Part shown: piece by piece, positions 10,565 through 20,676 of the stretch
How positions within the stretch are numbered: the first letter of the stretch is position 1
How the letters are laid out: the number at the start of each line of letters is the position of its first letter
Assembly: GCA_012861695.1 (NCBI GenBank)
Contig: JAAOOA010000127.1
Coordinates: 248,001-312,000 of the forward strand
From: Trematomus loennbergii
Lineage: Eukaryota; Chordata; Actinopteri; Perciformes; Nototheniidae
DNA length: 64,000 bases
Direction of reading: 5' to 3'
The notes under the pieces: generated by a model
The model's input: only the letters and a program-made list of their open reading frames with translations
Told to the model about the DNA's origin: nothing
Database searches by the model: none
Made by a program: the position numbers and the translations under genes

Positions 10565-11310
10565 TGTCAGGGTTGAGCGAAGCAGCAGGACCCAAATGCA
10601 GGATTAACTGAAAAAATACCTTTATTTCAAGGATACAACTATACATAAAGAGCAGAACTCTCTCCCCTGTGAACACATTCAAAAAACAACAAGGATCTCA
10701 CAACGACAGACAGAAAAACCAGAACTTAAATGCACACAAGACTAATCACACAAACAAGGTGAGGAGGAGAAAACACAGGGGATGTTTCTCAATCGCGAGT
10801 AAAAGCTGCTGCAGAGCCACTATTTCAAGCATACTACGTCATCGAGTGCCGCCGAAGTACTGTTCCAATCTCCAGCATACTTATCTACATATCTACCGAG
10901 CCCGGCGTACTCCGTTTGGAGAATATCGAGGCTGAACATGAGTATACTCCGCGGTCTTAAAATCCCCACAATGCTTTGCGCACGGACCAATTTCCAAAAT
11001 CTGTGGCGGAAAATGTAAGGCGGGGCCTCTCATATGACGCACACCTGCACACTTGCTAGCCTGTTCCACTCTTTGTTTTCCAAATGTCAGGATATTCTTG
11101 ACTCGCTTCTGAAGCAAGATGCTCGGCAAACATGTGCTACCAAGCAAGTGTACTCGCGATTGAGAAACACCCAGGGGCACAAGGTGAACACAATCAGGTA
11201 ATCAGGCAGGAGGGAACACAGAGACAGGAAGCAACAGACAAGACGGGGGTGAAAACTTTTCAAAATAAAAACAGGAAACCAAAGACAGATCTAGACAGAA
11301 AATCGTGACA
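10565..11310 (-). repeat. 3' LTR, interrupted by a MITE
   Basis: About 350 bp of LTR plus the 390-bp insertion at 10782-11171. On the minus strand it runs TGTCACG...CCTGACA. It carries the full 20-nt start in which TGTC occurs twice (TGTCACGATTTTCTGTCTAG). Confidence 0.85.
10782..11171. mobile_element. 390-bp MITE inside the LTR
   Basis: Inverted ends TGTTTCTCAATCGCGAGTA and TACTCGCGATTGAGAAACA. CAGGGG is duplicated on both sides (10776-10781, 11172-11177). The sister LTR at about 13300 has the uninterrupted CACAGGGGCACAAG, an empty site that fixes the borders. Confidence 0.85.
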
Positions 11311-11327
11311 TTACCCCCCCTCAAGGG
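11311..11327 (-). promoter_or_regulatory. Polypurine tract of the LTR element
   Basis: On the minus strand CCCTTGAGGGGGGGTAA lies directly before the 3' LTR, in the position and composition expected for the plus-strand primer of reverse transcription. Confidence 0.65.
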
Positions 11328-11629
11328 ACGGATCCCAGACGTCCCTAAAAACACAAAGTCCAAAACGTCCAGCAGGGTGGATGGAGGGGGACCGGAGGAG
11401 GGACTCGGGTGGACAGCCCGGTGGCAAAGCAGAGAAGCCGAGAAGGGGGACTCGGCGGACGGCCCAGGGGCAAAGCAGAGGCCGAGAAGGGGGACTCGGC
11501 GGACGGCCCGGGGAATGGCAGAGAACGAGGAGGTGGTCTCGGGCAGACGGCCGGGGCAAGGCAAAAGGGCAGGGAAGTCCGCGGCGGGGAACTCAGGGGG
11601 CCGAAGACAGGGGCGAAGGCCTCGACTGG

Positions 11630-11860
11630 GAAACTCAGGGGGCCGGGCTCGAGGGCGAAGGCAGTGGCTGGGAAAATCAGGGGCCGGGCTCGAGGGCAAA
11701 GGCAGCGGCTGGGAAAGTCAGGGGGCCGGGCTCGAGGGCGAAGGCAGTGGCTGGGAAAGTCAGGGGGCCGGGCTCGAGGGCGAAGGCAGTGGCTGGGAAA
11801 GTCAGGGGGGGCTCGAGGGCTCGAGGGCGAAGCGGCTGGGAAAGTCAGGGGGCCGGGCAC
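11630..11860. repeat. 42-bp GC-rich minisatellite
   Basis: About five units beginning GGGCCGGGCTCGAGGGCGAA and ending GGCTGGGAAAGTCA. The period equals 14 codons (GLEGEGSGWESQ on the plus strand). The last unit is partly deleted near 11810-11830. Confidence 0.85.
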
Positions 11861-12079
11861 AAGGACGGGCAAGAAGGCGGCGACGGGAAGGGAGACGGCG
11901 TATGCCGCGATGGGGTCCCTCCAGGGTCAGCAGGATCACCGGAGCAGGAGCACAGGGATCGGGAGCACTGGGAGCTGGAGATGGCGGGACCCCCTGGGAC
12001 AGGAACCGGTGTCGGCCGGACAGGAACCGGAGCCGTCTGGACAGGTGCAGACGGAACCCACGACGGGACAGGCACAGAC

Positions 12080-12900
12080 GGGACCCTGGACAGAACATGG
12101 GCTGGTGTCAGTGGGACCCCGGACGGAGCAAGGGCTGGTGTCGACTGGACCCCAGAAGGAACAAGGGCTGGTGTCGACGGGACCGCTGGCAGAACAGGAC
12201 ACGGTGTCGGCAGAAGAGGCGTCAGCGGGACCCCCAACAGAACTGGACATGGTGTAGGCGGGACCCCCGGCGGGTCAGGATCTGGTGCCAGCGGGACCTC
12301 TGACTGAACAGGATTCGGAGCTGGCTGGACCTCCGACGGAACAGGTGTCAGCGGGACCCCCAACGGAACAGAACATGGGGCTGGCAGGACCCCCGGCAGA
12401 ACAGTAGTTGGCGGGACCCCAACGGGACAGGACATGGAGTTGGCAGGACCCTCAGCGGAACCCCCAACAAAACAGGACACGGTGTTGGCAGGACCCCCGT
12501 GGAACAGTGTCGGCGGGACCTCCAACAGGACAGGACATGGTGTCGGCAGGACCCCCGGCGGAACAGGTGACGGCGGTACCTCCAACAGGACAGGACACAG
12601 AGTTGGCAGGACCCCCGGCAGAACAGGTGACGGCGGGACCTCCAACAGGACAGGACACAGAGTTGGCAGGACCCTCAGCGGAACCCCCAACGAATCACGA
12701 CATGGAGTTGGCAGGACCCCCGACGAAACAGGTGTCGGCTGGACCCCCAACGGAACAGGACACGGAGTTGGCATGACCCCGGCAGAACAGTTGTCGGCGG
12801 GACCTCCAACAGGACAGGACACGGAGTTGGCATGACCCCCGGCGGAACAGTTGTCGGCGGGACCCCAACGGGACAGGACATGATGTCAGCAGGACCCCCG
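12080..12900. repeat. Irregular GC-rich minisatellite in the LTR interior
   Basis: Units built from CAGGACACGG, GTTGGCAGGACCCCCG, CGGCGGGACC and CCAACAGGACAGGACA. Lengths of about 30-36 bp and 69 bp are mixed as a higher-order pattern. Stop codons are rare in all frames, which explains overlapping open frames of about 300 codons on both strands. Confidence 0.8.
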
Positions 12901-12959
12901 GCGGAGAAGGGACTTGAGTCGGCGGGACCACCGACAGGAAACGGGGAGCTGGAGTGGGC

Positions 12960-13064
12960 TTTCTGCTCAAAACTGGACGCTCCACTCCACTTACCATAGC
13001 AGCAAGCCAGCAAGTAGGTAAAAGAATATAATTCCACTTCAAATGGATCATCTGCTGGGTCCAT
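12960..13064 (-). pseudogene. gag start remnant
   Basis: ATG at 13062-13064, 17 nt after the 5' LTR, followed by MDPADDPFEVELYSFTYLL. Position and opening residues fit gag of fish Gypsy elements. After about 35 codons the frame enters the minisatellite (PVGGPAD units). No capsid or zinc-knuckle motif is visible. Confidence 0.5.
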
Positions 13065-13080
13065 ACTGGTGAGATCCTTC

Positions 13081-13424
13081 TGTCAAGGTTGAGCGAAGCA
13101 GGCAGGACCCAAATGCAGGTTTAACTGAAAAAATTACTTTATTTCAAGGATACAACTAGACATAAGAGCAGAACTCTCTCCCTTGTGAACACATTAAAAA
13201 AACAACAAGATCGCACAACGACAGACAGAAAAACCCGAACTTAAATGCACACAAGACTAATCACACAAACAAGACACAGGTGAAGAGGGAGGAGAAAACA
13301 CAGGGGCACAAGGTGAACACAATCAGGTAATCAGGCAGGAGGGAACACAGAGACAGGAAGCAACAGACAAGACGGGGGGTGAACACTTTTCAAAAAAACA
13401 GGAAACCAAAGACAGATCTAGACA
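13081..13424 (-). repeat. 5' LTR, uninterrupted
   Basis: It matches 10565-11310 without the MITE. On the minus strand it begins TGTCTAGATC, so it lacks the first 13 nt of the other LTR, yet the TGGAC duplicate directly abuts this shorter end. Confidence 0.83.
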
Positions 13425-13429
13425 TGGAC

Positions 13430-14248
13430 ATTATAGTTAGTTTCACAAAGGGAAAGTTTCCTTCTTCCTCCTCAGTTTTGTCATGTCTTTAGATAAATTA
13501 AACTCAAGCTCACTCTGTTCAACAAGAAGACATTATTTTCTGAAATCAGCTCTCCAATAATGTTTATGATAAAATAAACTCAAGATAGTCTTCATCATCA
13601 TCAAGACGGATGAAGACCATGTGGTTATAAGCTCAGAAAAGTTACTAAGAGGCTTTTTTTGTCACATTGTCTAAGGTAAATCATTGACTTCCATGCTTAA
13701 CTCAGGTATGATGATTTGCAGATGATGCCAGTGACAAAATACATTAATCTGACTGCATGTTTTTCACTGAAAAACTGTTTTCATGTTGTTATAGTTTAGG
13801 ACTGGAAAGGCACTAAAATAAATGACATGTTTGAGATGGATGGATAAGTGTCCTTGAACATGATCAACAAATGGCTTTAGATTGTGGGCGGTGAATAAAG
13901 CTGTAAATACAACATTGTCATCAAAGCCAGCTCTCATGTATTTAGAGTTGAGTTTCTTTTCAGATGTTAAAGTGCAATATTAAATCACCTTTTAGCTGTT
14001 CTTCATGTTACACCAACTCCTGAGGGAATATGTTGAGCAATTAAAGGCTCTATGTTTATGAGCTTGATGATCACTTTGTTTGAGTTTATCAGAGCTTTTT
14101 GTTGCATCCGGAAAAGATGGAAAGGGTGGGAAGACTGAATGATAATAGTTAGTCTAGTGGGTAGAAGGGGGTATCATGCACCCCCCTGAAATATACTTCG
14201 AATCAGCTTTTCTAGATTGGAAAAATTGTGTAGAAAACATTAGCTATG
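13430..14248. other. Intergenic, nothing recognised
   Basis: AT-rich sequence without exon-like frames, terminal repeats or tandem arrays that I can support. Confidence 0.5.
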
Positions 14249-14348
14249 TTAAAAGTTGGCAAATTGTCCCACGTATATTTTTTCCCCAAATTAGTGTTTA
14301 TTTACCCTAAAAATCGAGTTTCACTCTTTTTACACCTATACTATATCT

Positions 14349-15075
14349 ACACTATATCTCAGCCATTATTGCAGATAACTGAACAAATAAGGTATCCAGA
14401 TCCATGTTTTGAGGGTCAAGGAACACAATACAACTATTCTTAAAGTGATCACATGTGTCTGTGGCATGCTATTATGCTAATTAGTGCCACCATTACAAGA
14501 AAATTGCATTTAAAGGTCCCATGTCATGCTTTTCCGGTTATTACCCGTCCCCTTGTGTGTTATGAAGGTTTTTATGCATGTAAACGGTCTGCAAAGTCAC
14601 AAACCCTCACAGTACACCCTGTAGCGAGTAAAACTCTAACACAGAAAATACCTGTCTATGCTGCCCCAGAAGGCCTCGTTGGAGATTTCTCTTTTTCTTC
14701 CTCGGTACAGTGACGTGCCCATACCCAAATGGACCCATTGGTCCAAATGGACCAATCCGTGGAGCCGTTACGTTACGTCAGCGGAGCCGTTACGTTATGT
14801 CCGTGGATTGGTCCAAATTGACCAATCCGCGGACTTCCTCACACACACACTCAATCTTTTCTCAGCTGCAGCTCCACCGATTTCTTTTCCCTGAGACGGC
14901 GGGACGCAAATTAGTGCCACCATTACCAAAAACTGAATTTTCACAGTTTTCACTATATCTCAGCCAATATTGCAGATAAATGGAAAAAATAATGTGTCTA
15001 GACCCATGTCTTGATGGTCAAAGATCACAATAAAACTATTCCCAAAGTGATCACATGTATCTGTGGCATGCTAGT
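14349..15075. repeat. Pair of ~125-bp direct repeats about 600 bp apart
   Basis: ATATCTCAGCCA.TATTGCAG through AAAGTGATCACATGT and CTGTGGCATGCTA occurs at 14349-14473 and again at 14953-15075, about 87 percent alike by eye. TTAGTGCCACCATTAC is also repeated (14480, 14912). A MITE lies between them. Confidence 0.75.
14510..14905 (+). mobile_element. MITE family 'CCCATGTCATGC', left-end copy
   Basis: Starts at TTAA (14510-14513) with TTAAAGGTCCCATGTCATGC and continues through GTTATGAAGG and the ATTGGTCCA/TGGACCAAT palindrome near 14740-14760. GGAGCCGTTACGTTACGTC is partly repeated at 14760-14800. The matching outer end may be the piece at 18967-19027, with other elements nested between. Confidence 0.7.
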
Positions 15076-15398
15076 ATACAGCGCTGGCAGTAGTGAAATT
15101 CCCGCCTTTTTTCCCGCCAAAAACAAACAAGTAGCTGACTTGGCTACACACACACACAGTCAACCAGGGTTGCCAACTTTGGGTACCTGGCTGGAGTGAG
15201 ATTTTGATATCATGGGTTTAATTACACATATGCCACTAAATGACTGCTATCGTGTCAGTAGCGGGGCCTTAGCATATATATAGGATATATACAATATATA
15301 CAAATACACAATATTGGACACAGACTATAAAGGGCACACAGTTTCATTCACTAATGAAAGTCAAACACATGTTTGTTTCCACTGTTTTATTGTGTGCA

Positions 15399-15639
15399 TA
15401 GGCCTGTCGCGATAAGCAAATAATTGACTTATCGTACGATAAATAAAAATGAACTTGATAAATTGACATTTACATGAGGATGTGACTAGCAGTTTGAAAG
15501 GATGTACTTGAATTATTATTATATATTATCATTATGTCAGTGGTCTAAAATGGTCATACAACTATGCCGACAATATTATCGTTTATCGCAATTTTCCGGG
15601 AAAATGTATCCAACAAAATTAATTATCGTGAGAGGCCTA
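15399..15639. mobile_element. Second hAT-like MITE nested in the first
   Basis: TAGGCCTGTCGCGATAA at the left and TTATCGTGAGAGGCCTA at the right. Internal ATCGATA-like half sites (TTATCGTACGATAA) are present. No clean target duplicate. Confidence 0.6.
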
Positions 15640-15665
15640 TACATGAAACACACACACACACAAAC

Positions 15666-15755
15666 AAATCTACAGACTTACTCCAAACTGCCAAATATAT
15701 TAATTAACAAATAAATCTACAGACTTACTCCAAACTGCCAAATATATTAATTAAC
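15666..15755. repeat. 47-bp tandem duplication
   Basis: Two near-perfect copies of AAATCTACAGACTTACTCCA through TATATTAATTAAC, side by side. Confidence 0.9.
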
Positions 15756-16206
15756 ACACTCTCCTATTATGCCTGATACTACAACTCTCATATACTCTTT
15801 CTCTATTTTGGCCTAGTAGAACAATAAGCAGCAGACTTTTACTTTTTTATAATTTCTACTGGATCTTAGATCTGCGCATGCGCAATACGGGTCGGGGATT
15901 GACCAACCGGCTCCCACTGCTCTGCTGTCTGTTAACGTTGTTAAGAGTGGTGGGGGCGGATCGACAGCTTGAGCAGCTGTCAACTCAACATTGTAAATAA
16001 CCAGCCAAAAACGATCGCCGGTTCATCTTGTTTTTGGCGTGAGAATAGTTTGGGCAGCGTGAGAGCGTGAGATTGAGAGTGAAAGTGTGTGTCACACGCC
16101 AGATGCGTGAGAGTTGGCAACCCTGCAGTCAACCTTCAAACAAACAAGGTAAGTAGCTAACTCAACTAGACTCATCTGTTTTGTATGTTTTATGTAGGTT
16201 TCTAGC

Positions 16207-17155
16207 TTAAAGGGGACCTATCATGCAAAATGCACTTTTGTACGTCTTTTATACATGAATATGTGTCCCCGGTGTTCCAGGGAACTCACCAAGTGTCAGA
16301 AAACACAACCCTCTCTATTTTCCTCCATACCCAAATCTCTAAAAAAGGGCTGCAACGGATCTGATAAAAACTGATCCAGATTTGAACACTTTCCTGACGT
16401 CAGGAAAGTGGCGCTACGGCTATTGGGCCAACTCTCCACCTATCAGGGGAATGTGGGGTTGGGCCACGGCCGGCCATTGCCGCTCGAAAGCGCTGGAGAC
16501 GCTGTAGTACATATGCCAGGCCTGTAAGTGGCGCTGTAGTCTGCCACAAAAGCAGCGAAGAAGACTTCCTGCGCATGGTTACCATGGTTACCCTTCTGTT
16601 TATTCTCCGCTGTGGCTTTTTTTCTCCCTCCCCGAGGCAAGCGTTTGCTCCTGCTGCTTTAATTCAATGCAATCCCTCCCCATCGAGGCAAGCACTGTAA
16701 TTCTCTCCGGTTAGTCCACCAGCAGATGACAAACACCCACCTCTCCGCCTCTTCCAAGGAACGAGGGGACCGTGCGGCAGAGTTTCAGTTGCTTTCGCCG
16801 GTCAAGATGTCCGTTAAAGTTGAAATCTTCCGGACAAAATTAGAAAAGTGCCGGTCAAAGGTCTTCTTTGTTATTTATTGAGCTTTAAAACAAATGAATA
16901 ACGACTCTATATAGGCTATATTAAAACACGGAGGACGGAGATCTCTTTTTCTCCCCCCCTTCTGACAGCCCAGCAGCTGATCTGCTCCCTGCCCCCTGCA
17001 AAAACAGTCTGGAGAACAGCAAATAGAGCGAAATGAGGCATAGCTAAAATGCATGATCTGTTTGGTATTTTGAAAACAGAAACGTATAAATATACCTTAT
17101 ATAGGTATGGCCCTACAATATATCATTTAAATATAGCATGATAGGTTCACTTTAA
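16207..17155 (+). mobile_element. TTAA MITE 'GGGGACCTATCATGC', copy A
   Basis: TTAAAGGGGACCTATCATGC at the left; at the right GCATGATAGGTTCACTTTAA, ending at TTAA 17152-17155. Sister copies lie at 61688-62353 (degraded) and 62388-63692 (inverted, with a nested insertion). This copy has the empty site for that insertion near 16865-16880. Confidence 0.87.
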
Positions 17156-17204
17156 TTGTTGTTAACACATCGTTTTGCAGCCCAAAGTAGGCTACACACT
17201 ACAG

Positions 17205-18229
17205 CAGGGGTTGGCAACCTTTTTGATATGAAGTGCCATTCAAATTTTTTTTGTTATCAGCGTGCCGACGATCGTGAATTATCAACGGGGGGGCGGGGGA
17301 GCCTCGCTGCGGGGAAGCAGTGTGTGGACCTGTCAGCACAACTTACATTAGGGATGCTCCGATCCGATCGAGTGGGCGGGTCCTATGGGGATCTTCCATT
17401 TAAAGAATGTTTAAAACTCAGTTAATGGGCTCATTCACTGGCGCTTCCACAAACAACAACCAACATCATTGTTACATTCAAATGAAGTAGCCTACATTAG
17501 TCAAGTTTACATTAACTTTAGATAATAACACGGGAGAAATGAGCTGAAGCGCTCTCTTTTCCTGACAGCCTGTCAGTATCTCATGCAGCTCACTGATCCA
17601 GTAATGAGTGACCCGACAGTGAAGAATACATATATTTATAACTAGTTCCAGAGGTAGATCAAATAGCTAAGTGTGTTAGGTCTAACTCTTGTGTGTTTTG
17701 CTCCGCTCACCGGTCCGTCACAGCGGGTGGAGCTGCAGGATTTCTGCTTCACACACGTTGCACCGCTATTTTATTGTCATTTTCGGACACCTTAAAATAC
17801 TGCCAGACTGGTGAAGCCATTTTGGCGAGCTTGTTTTGCCGCACACAGAGAAAAGTGTCATGTATTTTACGTCTCGCGATCGGCATTTTTAGAAAGCCCG
17901 ATCGATCGGCAGAGAGTGAGTATCGGCCGATATCGATCGCCACGCAAAACTGCGGCATTTTTACAGCTCCTTATGGGTAATGCAATTTGCTTTCCTCTGT
18001 GGTGAAACTATCAGCACTGCATTACGGAGGAAAGCGGCAGAAAGTCGCCTGGAGTTAAAGAGAGCGGGGCTGCGTTGCGTGCATGGCTTCCTTCTGCAGG
18101 TAACGGGGAGACGCGCTCTGGCGGCGGTCTCGTTCAGGATCCGAAAATAAAATGTAATATTTTGCACACTTATTCCACATGTACCACTGGTTACGGTGCC
18201 GGCACGCGTGCCAGGGTTGCCGACCCCTG
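17205..18229. mobile_element. hAT-type element, 1025 bp
   Basis: CAGGGGTTGGCAACCTTT at the left and GGGTTGCCGACCCCTG at the right. Target duplicates CACTACAG (17197-17204) and CACTAGAG (18230-18237) match at seven of eight. CGATCGATCGGC and CGGCCGATATCGATCG inside suggest another decayed insertion. Confidence 0.85.
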
Positions 18230-18399
18230 CACTAGAGCATGTGTTAGTGTTATTCTGCCCTGCAGAGGCTAACTGCAGTAAAATATGGTAACTATTAGCT
18301 AGCTAACTAACTAACAGCTACGTGAATGAGGGATAGCTAATGATGTAGCTTGTTGAATAAAGCTAATAGCTAGGTAGCGCTAGGTAGCTAGCTAGCTGT

Positions 18400-18966
18400 A
18401 CAGCTGCAGTGCAAACTGAGAGACCTGAATACTTCCCATCTTATAAGAACAAAGAAAATGCATGGGAGCAAATCGAATCACGGACTGAGAAAATGGGTCT
18501 AGTTCGACTTCAAAGACAAATGAAGGGCAAAGACCTCTTTGCTTGTGAGGCTAAACACCATCAGTCGTGCTTTAAATCTTCCGCACAGCATTCACCAACT
18601 ACGAGCGCAGCAGTATTCTTAAACAGGAGCTAAGGATACTAACCAAGCTTTCATTTCAGCCTCCCATGAAAAGGCATTTGTTTCAGTACTGGAACACATT
18701 GGAACTCATGTAGTCCAGCAAAATGAGGTCCTACAGCTATCTTCCTTGCCCTTGCTGTATTTGGAAGAGCTGAATTGATGGGTACGAGAACACAAATGAT
18801 TGCTCAGAGAAACTCCTGAAACGCTACAGAAAGATCCAGTCAAGGAGCATATCCAGTTTACGAGAGTTGACCACGACAATGCTGATGCCATTTCTTTCTG
18901 GCTTGTGTACAGCTTGAAAATCACGGTTTCTAATGCCGTTGCACGAGCTTACACTCTCGGAACCAT
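18400..18966 (+). pseudogene. Decayed N-terminal piece of the dispersed 'KGKDLFACEA' ORF family
   Basis: The frame around 18490-18580 reads LVRLQRQMKGKDLFACEAKH then HQSC. Other frames continue (VLEHIGTHV, DHDNADAISFWLVYSL). From memory the KG(R/K)DLFA.EA..H..C motif belongs to the same uncharacterised ORF family as the relic at 5366-5830, here the N-terminal half. Several stops and frameshifts. Confidence 0.45.
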
Positions 18967-20676
18967 AGACAAGTACAAAACCTTCATAACACTCAAGGGG
19001 ACGGTACTAACTGGAAAAGCATGACATGGGACGGAAGTCGCAACGGCTCATTTAAAAAATAAACGTAGATTTGTGTAAAAAAATGTTTTTCGGGGTTTGG
19101 GTGTTTTGTTTGATTTTAAACAAACAAAGTCTTGGCTTTCAGAATATGAAACTTTTATTTCCAAAATCACACGATAAATACATTTTTGAAGCTTGTAAAG
19201 GGAAGATGAAAGCTCTCACTCGCCACTCTGCTGTTCCGCAGCGCTGCTTCCCCTCCCTCCGGCTGAAATTATGAAAGTAAGGCGTATAGTAATCATAGAT
19301 AACACGGCAGAGTCCGTTACAGTTTGTTTTCATCTGATTTCAATTAAACAAAGTCTTGGCTTTCAGAATATTAAACTTGTTTCGGCAAATTCAGATGATA
19401 AATACAACTTTGAAGCTTGTAACGGCATAATTACAAGCGGAGAACGGAGTAATTGACGTCACAGCAGGCATAACAACAGCTGGTGTTTCTCGTGAGTGTT
19501 TTCCCCGGGAAACAAACACAATACACAGAAACGCAAAATTACACAAACACACACACACACACTCGCGAGCTTCCCCCAGACCAGTAATCCAAACGAAAAT
19601 ATCTTCCCTCCGTAGTATTTTGATCATTTGCTCCGCTAATAATCAATCAGATCGATGGATTCCAGAGAAGAGGAAACTTTGAAGGCCTTTTTCTCAAAAT
19701 GATGACTCGGTGACAGTCATTATATAATGTGACATATTTCGCTTAATATTTGGAGTACAACAACAATCCTGATATCATTAGAAAGCTAGGAATCTCCTCT
19801 TTCCAACAGTGTATACAACTCAAAATGTGTCTTCGGGTCAATGCGACTGATTTCGATGGAGCAGGTCACATTTGTTTGGGGTCAAACCGTATTTGCAGCT
19901 GACTCCACAGTTCTGTGAGAGAAATGCTCAACAGTTAATGAATGAAACACCTTGGCCTTGAAAAGGAACTTCTCTGAAGCGCGTTTGGTTCCAAACTCTA
20001 GTTTAGAAAAAGGCAGTTCAGAGAGTTTTAATGTGTAAGTGTACGTTGAAACTTAATCCATGGTAAGCAGAAAGAAAATAACCAAGACAAACCATTACAT
20101 GTTATCATGCTTTAATTCAATATAATCAAATCAGTAGAATACAGAAATAAATAATTTGTGACCAAATTCCATACTTATCTGTAGAGGTATTCAAAATATG
20201 ACTATAAATAGGAACAAACATCATCACTTTACTATATATCAAAAACAAGAAGAAAAGGTCACAATGGTTCCTTGCAGAAACAGTGGCATTACACATACTG
20301 TAGCTTATACCTTACTGATAAGCAGTGCAGGACATTGCATTTTTACAGTGAAGAACGTTTTGGTAAGTCAGTTCCAATAACAATGCATCAGTAGTTCACA
20401 GTGTTGACGGTTATGTGGGTGTTGTATCAAGCAAAAATATACAAATAGTTCCACATACATTCAATTAAAAATCAGAAATATACAAAATGGAGTGTACATT
20501 TGTGTCATTCCAGCAAATGGTCCATGTTACAAAAATAACAATATTTAGTACCTAACAAGAGGTACTGCAGACCTTACATATGGTAACACATCTGTAGTAG
20601 ATGCAGCTTTGACAGGTATAGTTTGAGAAGCAGCATCAGATCACAGGCTTTGATCGTGGATGTGATGTCGCCACGG

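Larger units (their letters stand above)
10565..13424 (-). mobile_element. Short Gypsy-like LTR element with tandem-repeat interior
   Basis: Two direct repeats (10565-11310 and 13081-13424) flank about 1.77 kb and sit between identical 5-bp duplicates TGGAC (10560-10564 and 13425-13429). On the minus strand the 3' LTR starts TGTCACGATTTTC and ends CCTGACA, preceded by a G-rich polypurine tract. After the 5' LTR comes an ATG (13062-13064) opening MDPADDPFEVE, like the gag start of fish Gypsy elements. The frame then runs into proline/valine repeats. No protease, reverse transcriptase or integrase is present, so the element is non-autonomous. Apart from the MITE in one LTR, the two LTRs are highly similar, so insertion was fairly recent. 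Confidence 0.85.
15165..16125. mobile_element. hAT-type element, 961 bp, perfect 8-bp target duplication
   Basis: CAGGGTTGCCAACTTT at the left and GAGAGTTGGCAACCCTG at the right, flanked by CAGTCAAC at 15157-15164 and 16126-16133. The 8-bp duplicate and CAG...CTG ends are diagnostic of hAT. No transposase is seen. Confidence 0.9.

Noticed and set aside
10893..11180. 95-codon minus-strand frame MPLGVSQSRV
   Set aside because: It spans the MITE inside the LTR; chance frame.
11305..12822. Long overlapping open frames (about 280-330 codons) on both strands
   Set aside because: They follow from GC-rich tandem repeats with few stop codons inside an LTR element; no domain is recognisable.
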